Below are positions 36,601-48,211 of a stretch of 64,000 nucleotides of DNA, one piece after another. This DNA comes from Verticillium longisporum (Eukaryota > Ascomycota > Sordariomycetes > Glomerellales > Plectosphaerellaceae): assembly GCA_019188255.1 (NCBI GenBank), contig JAETXT010000006.1:3286001-3350000 (forward strand), in the 5' to 3' direction. The notes beneath the pieces were generated by a model, which saw only the letters and a program-made list of their open reading frames with translations, was not told the origin of the DNA and did not search any database. Numbering within the stretch: the first letter of the stretch is position 1; each line of letters begins with the position of its first letter. Position numbers and translations under genes: made by a program.

Positions 36601-39600
36601 TGACGGCTGAAGCGCTGGGTTCCACGGATTCCAACGCTCCCACAGCTGGCGCGGACCCTCAAGCAATGGAAGGCGTTGAATCGCATGGCGCTACTGAGTC
36701 GGCAACGGTGCCTCCAGCCAATGTCCCTCGGGTCGTCACAACGATCAGAGGCGAAGAGGTCGATATCACGGAGCTTGGCATCGACCCTGAGTATCTGGCA
36801 GCACTCCCCGAAGAATTCAGAGAGGAGGTCATCGCGCAGACCGTGAGCTCTAGGCGCTCCCAGGCACGCGAGGATGCGGCAGCGGGCGAACAGACCGAGG
36901 TCTTCCAAGAGTTCCTGGATGCATTGCCGGAAGAGATGCGCAGCGAGATCGTGCAGCAGGAACGCCAAGAGGTGCGCCGGCGCGAACGAGAAGAGCAACG
37001 CCGCCAAGCTGCTGGTGGTGCCGCCGAGCAAGAGATGGATGCTGCAAGCATCTTGTTGACCTTCCCGCCTGAGCTGCGCCACGAAGTCTTGTTGGACCAG
37101 GGCGAAGACATCATGGACCAATTGCCGGCTGACATGGCTGCCCAAGTCCGCCTGAGTCAACGAGCAGGGAACGCCAGAAGCCCTCCTGGTATCGCGCGGA
37201 GGCCGGCGCAGCAGCTGACAGAGCCTGGTCAGGAAGCCGAGACAAAGGTCCAACGCAAGACGGTAGTGCAGATGCTCGACAAGCCTGGAATCGCCACCCT
37301 GCTCCGTCTCATGTTCATTTCTCAATACGGATCTATCCGCAACTATCTTTTCAGCGTTCTCGCCGATGTTTGCGAGAACAGGCAGAACAGGCTCGAAGTC
37401 ATCAGTACTGTTCTCCTTATCCTTCAAGAAGGCAGTACAGACATGGACGCTGTGGAGAGGAGCTTCAGCCAGCTTTCTCTCAAGGCAAAGAAGCCGAAGG
37501 ATAAGGATGCGGACCCCAAGACTCCTCAGGGGCTCAAGAGAACGTTGACATCCCTGACGACTTCTGGCCACGCCCAGACAAACTCTGAGATATCGCCTCT
37601 ACTGGTCGTTCATCAGTGCCTTGATTTGCTGCAGGACCTCTCAACGAAGAACCCACACATTCCCATGCTCTTCCTTACCGAACACGAAAGCGTTGGGTCC
37701 TCACTGAAGCGCATGCTTGGCAGGAAGGGGAAAGCTAAAGATTACAAGGCTCACAAGTACTCCATGATTGCTCTGCTCAGCCTGCTTGACCGCGAACTCG
37801 TTATGGAAAGCTCGGTAGTCATGGCGTACCTGGCAGACTTGCTCAACAAAATCACGGTGCCGCTCGCTACTATCGAGCGCAGACGGCGAGAGGCTGCCGA
37901 AAAGGCGGCGCTTGCGAACAAAAAGGTTGCTGAGGCAGCGTTCGCGGCTCAGATGGCTGCCGAGGCAGCCGAGGCAGCCGCGACGGCCTCGACTGCTGAA
38001 GGTGCTTCGACCCAAACTGATGCCAATGATCAGACCACCGGTGCAGTCGAAACCACAGCGAGTGCGACGCCAGCCGTTGAGTCGTCCACCGCCGTGGAGT
38101 CTGGTGACGCCCTGCAATCGGAGGAAAACAAAAAGCCCGAGCCAGAGACCTCCAAATCGGCGACGGCTGATGATCCCAATCAGAAGAAGGGCAAGCAGAT
38201 GCAGGTTCCCGTCATTCCGCCTCATTACCTTACTCTGGTTGTCAAGATCTTTGTTGCTCGCGAGTGCAGCTCCAAAACCTTCCAGAACACCATCTCTGCC
38301 ATCAAGAACCTTTCGTCGATTCCGGGGACCAAGGTAATCTTCGGTCAAGAATTGGTTCGCCAGGCCAGAGCCCTAAGCGAACGCATCGTGCTCGACCTAG
38401 ATGAGCTATTGCCGCACATCAAGAAGGCTACGACGGGCACCGAGATTCAAGGAGTTGCGTTGTCCAAGTTTTCGCCGGGCGCATCAGAGCAGAATAAGCT
38501 CCTTCGTGTCCTGACTGCTCTGGACCATCTTTTCACTGAACCCAAGAAGAAGTTTTCCGCCGAGATTGAGTATACGCTCATGAATATTCAGAAGCAAGAC
38601 CTCGTGCACTCTCTCTACCACAACTCGACTTTCTCCAGCATGTGGGACAAGCTCAGCGAGTGTCTGAGGGCTATCCACAAGCGCGAGAATATGGTCAATG
38701 TCGCAACTATCCTTCTCCCCCTCATCGAGTCCCTTATGGTTGTCTGCAAGAACACAGCCACAGCAGACTCCCCGGCGCAAGTCTCCGAGAAGGAGATGCT
38801 CCTCTCAAGCCCTCCTCCCGAGTCCCGCATGGCTGGACTCTTCTTCAACTTCACCGAAGACCACCGCCGAATTCTCAACGAGCTTGTCAGAAACAACCCC
38901 AAGCTCATGTCGGGTACATTCGCTCTTCTCGTTAAGAACCCTAAGGTGCTGGAGTTTGACAACAAGCGAAACTACTTCAACCGGAGCGTTCACAGCCGTG
39001 CTAGCACGCAGCGCTCTGCTTTCGCTTCCCTGCAGCTTGCGGTTCGACGCGAGCACGTCTTCCATGACTCCTTCCGGTCCCTCTATTTCAAGTCTGGCGA
39101 TGAGATGAAGTACGGCAAGCTCAATATTCGATTCCATGGCGAAGAAGGCGTCGATGCCGGAGGTGTCACCCGCGAGTGGTTCCAGGTGCTTGCACGGCAG
39201 ATGTTCGACGCCAACTATGCATTGTTCATTCCTGTGTCCTCGGACCGCACAACTTTCCACCCGAACAAGCTCAGTGGTATCAACGACATGCACCTGATGT
39301 ACTTCAAGTTTGTGGGCCGCATTATCGGCAAAGCATTGTATGAAGGCCGACTTCTCGACTGCTACTTCAGCCGCGCGGTGTACAAGCGCATCCTTGGCAA
39401 GTCCGTTTCTGTCAAAGATATGGAATCGTTCGATCCCGACTACTACAAGTCGCTGGTGTGGATGCTGGAGAACGATATCACGGATATTATTACAGAGACG
39501 TTCTCGGTCGAAGACGACGAGTTCGGGGTTACTACGATAGTCGACCTGTGCCCCGACGGCCGCAACATTGCTGTCACCGAAGAGAACAAGAATGACTACG

Positions 39601-40163
39601 TTCGTTTGGTTGTTGAGCACAAACTGCTGTCCTCGGTCAAAGAACAGATGGAGCATTTTCTGAAGGGCTTCCACGAGATCATCCCGTCCGAGCTCATCCG
39701 CATCTTTAACGAACAGGAGCTTGAGCTACTCATCTCCGGTCTGCCCGATATTGACATTGACGACTGGAAGAGCAATACCGAGTACCACAACTACACTCCA
39801 TCCTCGCAGCAAATCCAGTGGTTCTGGCGTGCCATTCGGTCGTTTGACAAGGAAGAGCTGGCCAAACTCCTGCAATTCGTGACCGGAACGTCCAAAGTCC
39901 CTCTCAACGGCTTCAGGGAACTTGAGGGGATGAATGGCGTGATCCGTTTCAACATCCACCGCGACTATGGTTACAAGGTGCGTCTCCCCAGCACACACAC
40001 ATGCTTCAACCGTAAGTCAATTCCAGGTTTGCTGTATCACGTCGATATTGTGGCTAATTGTGTTACAGAACTTGATCTTCCTGAGTATGAGAGTTATGAG
40101 ACACTCCGTTCTCAACTCATGAAAGCTATCACAGCTGGCAGCGATTACTTCGGCTTCGCCTAG
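27604..40163 (+). CDS. TOM1: Giant HECT E3 ubiquitin ligase, TOM1/HUWE1 type (four apparent frameshifts)
   Basis: Exons 27604-27651, 27702-35489, 35540-35596, 35644-40011, 40069-40163; 4119 residues once four missing bases are allowed for. Order: N-terminal armadillo-like DUF908/DUF913 region (SACTLPLPLLPDH; ASSNHLNDLLHATDLSVI; LVDKSDLLASLREIMQHTKR), a very acidic stretch (about 2390-2640), a long Glu/Lys/Arg helix (RFREEERKKREEEERRVREA), DUF4414-like ALPEEFREEVI, then the HECT domain (RFHGEEGVDAGGVTREWFQ ... STHTCFNQLDLPEYESYE) ending GSDYFGFA. Catalytic cysteine is about residue 4086. Yeast Tom1 ubiquitinates excess histones and unassembled ribosomal proteins. Frame breaks: C4 28285-28288, C4 31150-31153, near 34501-34516, G4 34631-34634. 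The last intron is 57 nt, in frame, without stops. Confidence 0.95.
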
Positions 40164-41162
40164 ACTGATAGGCAAGCATATTTGAATTCGGCGAGCTGAG
40201 GAGAAGGCATAGAAAGCATTTGCATGGTTTGCGGACAAGGAAGGTCTGGATTACAGGTTCACGGCAAGACATACGGGTTGATTCGCGTGCGACCGAGAGT
40301 TTTCTCGGTTGCAGCCTCCGTTTCCTCACGTACAGCTCGATGAGACAGATGGATTTCTTCACCGCGTTGGTTTTTCCCCTCGATTATGAACCGTATTGGA
40401 TCCCCGGCAACGTTCGTCAGTGTGGACTGGTCACAGCGGAGTGCAGGCTGCTTGGGACTTTGCCTACACTACAACGGCCACATGGGCAGGAAAGCGCGGT
40501 ACTGTAGAGTAGTAACAATGATATCGTGTTTTTTTCCACCGTATTCCGATGTGTATAAATGTGCAATACCATGTAATCCAAGATCTCCAGCAGTCCTGCG
40601 AAATGATGAAGATGGACACTTCACAATCATAATGCCTGGCTCTGCGATACCGGTCAACTATTGTGATTCACCGAGGCACCGTTTCATAAACGTGATGCAC
40701 GGACATCTTCAAATCACATTCTGAGTTGGCATAGATGCTTCTTGTAGACTCCCAATCAGCAGAAAACGTTAAGGTTGGAGATGATCATGTCTTCGTCATT
40801 GTGCTACCTACCAGCTAATAAAATAGGCCCTACCAACGTGTCACGACAGCATGGCATGAGTAGACTACTCGCTTGCCTGCCTTGGTACACCAGTCCGATG
40901 CCTGTCCAAGCTGGAGAAGCGCTTGGACGACACACACAAAACAGGGGTTCACAAGGGCTGCCTAGCGTGCAAGAATCATGGGTATTATGCGTCAATGATG
41001 CGTTGTTCCATTGTCCCGAATGCCAATCTAGTACAGTCGTGTGCCGTTTCGATGATGAACTGCCAATGAGCCACGCCAGGCTTTGTTTCCCCCTTACCAC
41101 GCCGGATGCAAGAAAAATCAGAAGACCGGAGCATCTCTTTTTCGTTTTCCCAACGCCATAAC
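40164..41162. other. 3' regions of convergent TOM1 and RPS6
   Basis: About 1 kb between two converging genes, probably mostly 3' UTR. CTACCTACCAGCTA at about 40804-40817 is another example of the CCTA-type element. No gene recognised. Confidence 0.4.
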
Positions 41163-42446
41163 TTACTTGCGCATGGAGGAAGCGCGGCGCTTGCGAGCGT
41201 CGGCCTTCTCGGCCTTCTTCTCGGCGACACGCTTGGCGAGGATCTGAGCGTACTCGTTCTGTAGAGAGGGCCATGGTCAGCGTGTGTCGGCAGAAGGGGG
41301 AGTCTTCATGGTAGTACGTACGGCCTCGTCCTTGACCTTCTCGGACTGGCGGCGCTTGAGCGCAAGGCGGTGGCGCTTGTGCTGGAGGCGCTGGGGGTGA
41401 CCAGGCGCTGGATCCTGGGGGCCTTGGTGTAGGCCTTCTTGCCCTCGCCCTTGGGCTGGACCTCGCGGCGGATGACGTACTTGCGGACCTAATCACCGGG
41501 GAAAGAATCACGGGTAAGCAACCGACATTCTACTCGGTCTTTGTCTCGATGTGTGTATAGCCCAGCACGCGGGGATTCTGCTTCTCGTCCGTCTTCCATG
41601 GGGAAGGGAACAGAGAGGCCACCCGCGGCCTTCTCTTTCTCACACTCTACCCGGCCTGCGTGAGCAGGACCGGGCAGGCGATGACGAGGTGGCTTTTCGA
41701 GGCGGACAGGAGCGCACGTACATCGTCATCCTTGGTGAGGCCGAAGAACTTTCGGATCTTGGTGGCGCGCTTGGGACCAAGGCGCTTGGGGTGAACGACG
41801 TCGGTCAGGCCGGGGAGCTCAGCCTCGCCCTGCTTGACGATGGACAGGGCCAGGACGGAGAGGTCCTGGCCGACGATGCAACCACGGACGGACTTGCGCT
41901 TGCGCTCGCCGGTGCGGCGGGGGCGGTAGCAGGAGTGGCCGTCGGAGAGCAGGAGGCGGGTACGGTAGGGGAGCATGACACCCTGCTTCATGGGGAAACC
42001 CTGCTTGTCGTTGCCACCGGTGATGCGGAAGATGTAGCCCTTGAACTCGTCACCGAGGGAGTCGGCGGGGACCTCAGCGCCCATCTGGAAGGTTTCGCGT
42101 TAGTTTTGTTGTCATGGCTGGATGACTTCCTCGGTATGAAAATAATCGTTCAAGTCGTAATGGAACGTCCGAGTCGACGGGTGTGTGTACGTACGCGCTT
42201 CTCCATGAAGATGGCGAGCTTGCGCTCATCCTCAATGTCGATGAGCTTCTGGCTGCCGTTGGCAGGGTAGGAGATGTTCAACTGTGAGAAGAAAAAGAAG
42301 TCAGCTCTTGACCGCCCGCGATAAAAAGTGTCAGGGCGAGCGCCAGCAACGCCGAGGCCGATATCCGTATCGCAATCGAGATCGTGATAGAGTACAGACG
42401 TTCGCCGTTGTTCTGGGAGCTCGAGTAGAGGCTGTCGTACCTTCAT
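41163..42446 (-). CDS. RPS6: 40S ribosomal protein eS6 (RPS6), one apparent frameshift
   Basis: Exons 42446-42441, 42281-42195, 42084-41722, 41488-41322, 41258-41163; 239 residues after correction. Family blocks in order: [26 protein letters not shown]-type [77 protein letters not shown], ending [10 protein letters not shown] with the serine pair phosphorylated in other eukaryotes. Exon 1 encodes only ATG-AAG before a GTACGA donor. The frame breaks in the G5 run at 41393-41397 (plus strand): one added base joins QRLVTP to [16 protein letters not shown]. An essential ribosomal protein cannot plausibly be truncated there. Four introns (159, 110, 233, 63 nt) for a short gene fit ribosomal-protein genes of filamentous fungi. 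Confidence 0.96.
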
Positions 42447-42947
42447 CTTGCCGGCGCTGGGTGGTGCAAGAAATTGGCGTTGATTGTCGAAAGTCGATGG
42501 GCGTAACGAAGAGTTCACGAACAACAGGATCCACGTTCGAGGAAAAGTCGAAATGGGGGAACGAAAGAGTGTGCGCGCTAGGGTTTCCGTCCTGCCAATC
42601 ACATTCGGTTAGCCCCGTGGTCCGGGCAATGGAGAAATTATTCAGCCGTTTCCTCTTTCGACAGCGAATGCACAGACCAAGCAGCGTTGATGGTTGATCC
42701 ACCCCTGAAGACCCACTGGATGATCCCAGTTTGGCGCGGTGTGCCTTGCTGACATAAGGCAGACAGGGAGGCATGCAGCTTATCTCATTGCACACCCCCG
42801 GCCAACTCTACGTCCGCGTCCGACATGTCTTGATCCTGCTCATCCTTCAGGACGCTCGTGGTGTTCCACCAGTCGAGCGGCAATCCTACTCTTTACACAC
42901 ATTACTTCCACAGTCATTCCATCAGAGCCCATCAACTATCAGCCAAA
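42447..42947. promoter_or_regulatory. Divergent promoter between RPS6 and CTF8
   Basis: 501 bp separating the two ATGs. Contains a telobox-like site (listed separately). The stretch next to CTF8 is C-rich on the plus strand. Confidence 0.5.
42579..42586 (-). promoter_or_regulatory. Telobox-like site (AAACCCTA) upstream of RPS6
   Basis: Reads AAACCCTA in the direction of RPS6, about 135 bp before its ATG. Telobox-like ACCCTA sites bound by Tbf1-type factors are common in ribosomal-protein promoters of ascomycetes outside the Saccharomyces lineage (known); binding here is inferred. Confidence 0.45.
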
Positions 42948-43388
42948 ATGTCTCAGGTCAAGCTTTACCCGCCCAAGCCGTCACGCCAAGCTGTAGACAA
43001 TCTGCTGCCTCAGACGATACAAACGCCGTCAGGCCTAGCCCTACTTGAACTTCAAGGCATAATAAATCTACCTGAGGATGCAGTGGACTCGGACGGCAAG
43101 GCCACAAAGAGCATCCCCGTGGGTCGAATCGACTTCCCGGACTACCACCCCGATACCCAGGAGGCTGGCAGCACAGCTTGGATGAAGCGTGTCTACCTAT
43201 ACGTCGGTCCTCACCAGAGACTCACCGGAGAGGTCAAGAAACTTCCCAGAGCAATTGCTATTGTACGAAAAAAGGATGGCGTTAGTAACGGTCCGGATGG
43301 CGAAGAGCAACTGGAAGTCGCTGAGATTGTCAAGTACAAACTTGTCTTCTCACACCGCCCAGAGCCTGTCAACACGGAGATCTACTAG
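42948..43388 (+). CDS. CTF8: Chromosome transmission fidelity protein 8 (Ctf18-RFC subunit)
   Basis: Single exon, 146 residues from ATG 42948 (CCAAAATG context). Typical blocks: LALLELQGIINLPEDA, STAWMKRVYLYVGPHQRLTG, EVKKLPRAIAIVRKK, EVAEIVKYKLVFSHRPEPV. Ctf8 with Dcc1 and Ctf18 forms an alternative clamp loader that loads PCNA and supports sister-chromatid cohesion (known). The protein is small, as usual for the family. A GTG-initiated extension upstream is ignored because it lies in the C-rich leader. Divergent from RPS6. Confidence 0.9.
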   Translation: MSQVKLYPPKPSRQAVDNLLPQTIQTPSGLALLELQGIINLPEDAVDSDGKATKSIPVGRIDFPDYHPDTQEAGSTAWMKRVYLYVGPHQRLTGEVKKLPRAIAIVRKKDGVSNGPDGEEQLEVAEIVKYKLVFSHRPEPVNTEIY

Positions 43389-45446
43389 ACCGGGGAGTCC
43401 GACGAGCTCACAGCTTCGAACCCCAGTAACCATTCACGAAGCCCTGCGCCGCAAGACGGCATCAGTCCAGCATAGCAAGATCGGCCAAGCCGTCTAACCC
43501 GCACTCGCCGGTGGCTTCCAACCCTGGATTGCCGACCGCATTTCGAGCCTTACGCAGCCTTGAAGTCCGTGTCATGGGTAGGTAGAGGAGACATCAGTTG
43601 CGTTAGACTGTCACCTTCGGCCCTTCTTGTCAAGGATGTTACGAGGCCTCTCTGCATTGAGGACCGCATCTTGTGGGCAAGCTTACGAACATCTCCAGTG
43701 GCATACCATATTAGGTGTGAGAGTTCGAGCCGACTATCCGGTTCTTGGCGCATTTTTCAGCATCTTGAAAGGCTCTGAGCACTGCGGATACTTGATCAAA
43801 CACCCAGACAACCCAGAGAGAAGTAATACATGGCACAGTGCCAGAAGCTCACGAGGAATAAGCAATTCTGTTATGGCATGCACAGCTTGCCAACGTTGTG
43901 CTTAGGAAGGCCACGGATCTCACGCAGGGTCCAGCGGCAGGCTCTTGGGCGGTCTTACCAGACCAGGTAGCTTGGTCGCATTGGATGGGCAGTGTGGGCG
44001 CAGTCCTCGTCAGCAGCGGCTTATGTTTGTTGAGATGTCGGTACGGTTCCGCGGAGGATTTAACAGTGCGTATTGAGATCCTGCCTCAACAATCCTTCGA
44101 ACAACTTTCCAGGAAGACTGTTAGGTCCTTGGTGCACCCCGGCATAAAGTATTCGGTAACGGCCCGTCGGCTATTGAACCGCCACTACTGCCGCCTCAGT
44201 CTCCGTCATGGAACCGAATTGGTCGGTAGCGACAGCGCACTTGCGGCCGCGTTCCAGAAACTTGGGTCGTAGCTATCAATACCATTTCTTGAAGGATGTG
44301 ATTGCTGCATTTGCGACTCTCAGCGACAGCCTTTGCACTTCGTGGGCGCTACCGGCACAATACAACGGATTATCCTCAAGGATCACAAGCATTGAGGAGC
44401 GGTCCAAACTCGACCTCCAAAGGCTTCACGAGCAAGAGATCAGGGAACAAAGAGTAATGCTCACAAATGTGTGAGAACTCACGGCCAGACCTATCTGAAA
44501 CGCCATTTTCCGACACACATGACTATCTAACTTCGGAAATAGATACGTCTGTCTTCCTTGTTTGCAAACCTCTTACACTCGCGTTTGCCGTGAAGTTTCT
44601 GGCTGCCAACAGGAGCACCTCCGGAACCCACAGTGAGAGCTATACTCAACCAACAAGCTACGTGAAGTAATGCTTACAGAAGGATGCGAAGGCATCAGTT
44701 GATATCGCTGGCCAACTGTTTGATTTGTCGCCACGCTGCAGGTCCTATGGGAAGCATCATTGTCCAGAGCCCGAAGGGAGCGAAGGATGCCTGGTCCGCG
44801 CAACATGCAGGTGCACGGTTTCTGAATAGCATGGGTGCAGCATGGATGTAGAAGACCAGGATCCGCCACATCCTAAGGAACGAAGTTGCAAGTTCAGGAG
44901 AAATGGCACTGAATCTCACGTGAACCTCCGTGAGCATACCGACCTTGACGTCGGAAGTCCTTGATTCGGAAGCGCGCGCCTGCAGCCGCTCAAGGCTCTG
45001 CCTTTGCGGTCTGTTTCTTACTTAAAGGGCCTCTCGTGCATTCGAAGGATCACGAACCCTCTTCGGCTTCGCCTCCCGTTTGCCGTCACTCATATGAATC
45101 CGCACAGTCCCTCGACTTTCTAGCTTACTCTGCGGCATACATTCCGTGGAGCCACTCAAGAAACAGCTCGGGCACTGCTTTAGATGCTGGTGGTGGTTCT
45201 TGATGCCGTAGCTCCCGTGTGGCCGGAATGCATGTAACATCACATGGAGTAAGAATCTCGTACCAAAAGCAGGCGACACCAACGAAGTACAAGTAAGCGA
45301 CGATTGATGATAATCGTATGCGATCGAACCAGCTGTCTTGCTATATAAAGAGTGACTGCTTTCCTCTGTCGTCGAACATTGATTTCGAGAAGCCTCCAAG
45401 CTCAGACACACAAACACTACGCCCAGCAAGTACCGCACCTGACACC
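43389..45446. other. 2-kb spacer between CTF8 and the AA9 LPMO
   Basis: No supportable gene on either strand; the open frames are short, lack ATG starts or domain content, and show no intron signals. The last 110 bp hold the TATA box of the LPMO gene. Apart from that, nothing recognised. Confidence 0.45.
45342..45349 (+). promoter_or_regulatory. TATA box of the AA9 LPMO gene
   Basis: TATATAAA, 98 bp before the ATG, the expected distance for an inducible secreted-enzyme gene in fungi. Confidence 0.7.
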
Positions 45447-46379
45447 ATGAAAGCCTTTGGAATCTTCGCACTTTTGCTCAATGGGGCATCCGCCCACTGT
45501 ACGCCTCATACGCCCAAGCTCTCATATGTCTCTTGCTGATCATTATAGATGCCTTCTCTCGCCTGATTGTCAGTGGCGTCGAAAGCGGCGACTGGGAGTA
45601 CGTCCGTGATGTAGCCAACGGCGACAAGCAGCTCAACGCCAACCCAGAGTACGGCAAAGTGGTCCCGCAGATGGGCACCCCCGATCTAACGTCGACCAAT
45701 ATCACCTGTGGTCGAAACGCCTTTGCCTCGGCCGGACGCACCAAGACGGCTACGATTCAGGCCGGGTCTCAAGCGTCCTTTGGTATTCACATTGATGGGG
45801 GTAACCATTACCTGGCGCAGGGCGCGGAGATCAACCATCGCGGTCCGGCCATGATCTGGCTTTCACGGGCGCCCAACGATGTTCTCGAGGCCTACTCTGG
45901 CAATGGCGACTGGTTCAAGATTGGCTACGTCGGCCCTAAGAATGATTCCCACTGGGAGACTTTTCAGCAGCAAGAGGTGAGACGGGTGCTCCTCAGACAC
46001 GGAGGTCACGATGCTGATTATACCTTCAGGTTCAATTCAAGATCCCGAAGACCACACCGCCCGGAAAGTACCTTCTGCGCATAGAGCACTTCTGGATACT
46101 GCCTTGGGCTCACATGAGCCAGTGGTACGTCAACTGCGCCCATGTGGAGATAGTAGGCCAAGGTGGTGGCGTGCCCGAGGGGTTTGCCAGGTTTCCTGGT
46201 ACCTACAACCTCAAGACTCCAGGTAAGTAGTTTTGGGGCTATCCTATATGGCAGGGTGCTGTGACTGACGTGCGTGGGCAGGTCTCATGGTCACTGAGAA
46301 CCAACATATGTTCCCTCCTGCTGGACCTAAGGACCTCCTCCAGTATACGCCTCCTCTTCCGGTGGTCTGGGAAGGTTGA
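45447..46379 (+). CDS. AA9 lytic polysaccharide monooxygenase (secreted, copper-dependent)
   Basis: Exons 45447-45498, 45549-45976, 46030-46222, 46282-46379; 256 residues. Signal peptide MKAFGIFALLLNGASA, with cleavage leaving His17 as the N-terminal copper ligand (HYAFSRLIV). The second brace histidine is probably His114 in INHRGPAMIWLS; Gln191 and Tyr193 (MSQWYVNCAHVEIVG) supply the axial site; Cys71-Cys196 is the expected disulphide. AA9 enzymes oxidatively cleave cellulose or hemicellulose with a peroxide or O2 co-substrate (known). No carbohydrate-binding module or linker follows the catalytic domain. About 97 residues separate the two histidines, more than in many AA9 enzymes, reflecting a long L2-type loop. 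Introns of 50, 53 and 59 nt. TATA box upstream suggests induced expression. Confidence 0.88.
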
Positions 46380-46820
46380 ACTTTTTAGAAATTCTGTTTT
46401 CTGATCCTCCATGGATCAAGTGGCAACGAGGGCTTCGGTTGCTGGGCTCCAGGGAAGACAATATTCATGTAAAGTGTCACGGCAGTTGGCACCGCAACAA
46501 GTCAAGATCAGCCTAGTTCAAAGTGAACGATGCCGAAAGGTGTCACTCAGACGTAGCTCGCAATTTTCCCATATGAAATGACCAACATTGATCCGTGTCG
46601 TACTTGAGAATATAGCTGTTTTATCGATCCAGGGCCTAAAGGGGCATGTCGTGGCTCGGGTGTCGCTGACTCAGCAGCGAGGACGATTTCCCCGCGGATG
46701 TGATAGCCATCATGGGAAGTGGCTCGAATGGTAGGCGCCTTACTCTTCACCGCGCTGAAGCTTGCCGTCGCCAGTATTCTTCCTTCGCTTGCCAATCCGT
46801 TTACATAAAAGCAGTCCAAG
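46380..46820. other. Spacer between the LPMO and dienelactone hydrolase genes
   Basis: About 440 bp: LPMO 3' UTR and the promoter of the next gene. Nothing else recognised. Confidence 0.4.
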
Positions 46821-48005
46821 ATGCTCATCAAGGAATCTTACGTCGATGTGGCGACGTCCGCCGACGGCAAGGACGGTTCCATGCGTATGCTCCCCTCGTA
46901 TCATCTCATATCACGTCCGTCCCACGGCTAACCGATCACAGGAATCTACGTGTTCCACCCCAGCATCCCCGGATATCCCAATGCGTAGGCCTCCCCGAGA
47001 ACGTTAACAAGACTGATTAATTGACATTTATAAGCAAATTCCCCGGCGTCTGCCTCTTCTCCGAGATCTACCAAGGTAACGCAATCATCACGGCCCCTCC
47101 AATGGCGGGGCAGGCCGTCCTCCCAGCAACACCCAAGACTGAACCGCCGTCTCACAGTGACTGGCCCCGTCGCCCGCTTCGCCCGCCAAATCGCCGGCCA
47201 GGGCTACATCGTCGCCGCGCCGTCGTCCTACCACGACTTCACCGGCCCCGAGGCCCTGGCCTACGACGTCCCCGGCACCGACAAGGGCAACGCCTGGAAG
47301 GTCGAAAAGGTCAGACGAACGGACACACATGGCTCAAGCTGGACTCGAGACTAACAGCCCTGCCCTCCCCTCCAGACCCTCGAGTCGTATGACGAGGACT
47401 CCCGCCGCACCGTCGACCACCTCCTCACCCTGCCCACGTGCACCGGCCTCATCGGCAGCACAGGCATGTGTCTCGGCGGCCACCTCGCCGTCCGCGCCGC
47501 CGTACGTCCCCCCTCCCCCTTCCCCCTCCCCTCCCTTTCTCGCATGCGTTCCGCCCAGTACCAACCCGAACGCCGCTAGCTCGACCCCCGCATAACGGCC
47601 TGCACGTCCTACTTCGCAACCGACATCCACACGCGCACCCTGGGCCCGCACACGGCCGCCAACGCCGCCGCCTCCGGCCCCGACGACAGCGCCCACACCC
47701 TCGACCGGCTGCCGCGCCTCGCGCACGCCGAGGTGGCCATGATCTTCGGCGTCAAGGACACGCACGTCCCCGCCGCGGGCCGCGACCTCATCCGCGCCAA
47801 GCTCCGCGACGCCGGTGTCACGACGTCGTTTTACGAGTTCGCCTGGGCCCAGCACGCTTTCATCCGCGACGAGCTCAGCAAGGGCCGCTACGACCCGGCC
47901 ATCACAAAGGTGTGCTTTGAGGTCTTGCTCGAGCTGTTCGGACGCGTGCTCAAGACGGATCTCGGGCCGAAGGAGAACATTGGTGAGGTGGAGCACGTCT
48001 GCTAA
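46821..48005 (+). CDS. Dienelactone hydrolase-family alpha/beta hydrolase
   Basis: Exons 46821-46884, 46942-46984, 47035-47075, 47158-47309, 47376-47501, 47580-48005; 283 residues. Catalytic triad expected for this family: nucleophile Cys132 in GSTGMCLGGHLA, Asp202 in MIFGVKDTHVP, His234 in FAWAQHAFIRDE. Core strands KFPGVCLFSEIYQ and GYIVAAPSSYHDF are present. Dienelactone hydrolases open cyclic enol-lactones in aromatic degradation; many fungal members have unknown substrates, so the reaction here is not assignable. Six exons in 1.2 kb, several tiny (43 and 41 nt), are intron-rich for this window. Introns have GT donors and CAG, AAG or TAG acceptors. The N-terminus lacks a secretion signal, suggesting a cytosolic enzyme. 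Co-oriented with the LPMO, 440 bp apart. Confidence 0.85.
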
Positions 48006-48211
48006 GAGGGGGAGAGACAGAGCTTGGTGATCGGGGTGGTGGGCAAGTCTCTACACAATCAATGAGGCACCACACTGTCCATGAAAGAAACCACACTACG
48101 TTAGTCAGGTTGATTCATGATTCTGCATTCTTGTGATGGTGTCTATGTCATTACGGCCCATCTACGGGCCTCGTCGTAAAACTTCCTGCCGTGACTCTTC
48201 TGTCAATGCCT

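Noticed and set aside
36399..39674. Long antisense frames (390 and 289 codons) within the TOM1 ligase
   Set aside because: Mirror of Glu/Lys-rich and HECT coding sequence; no independent signals.
43389..45446. Degenerate gene or transposon relic between CTF8 and the LPMO
   Set aside because: No terminal repeats, no AT-rich RIP signature, and no recognisable protein fragments in any frame.
45447..48005. Biomass-degradation gene cluster (LPMO plus dienelactone hydrolase)
   Set aside because: Only two genes, no regulator or transporter, and different apparent locations (secreted versus no signal peptide).
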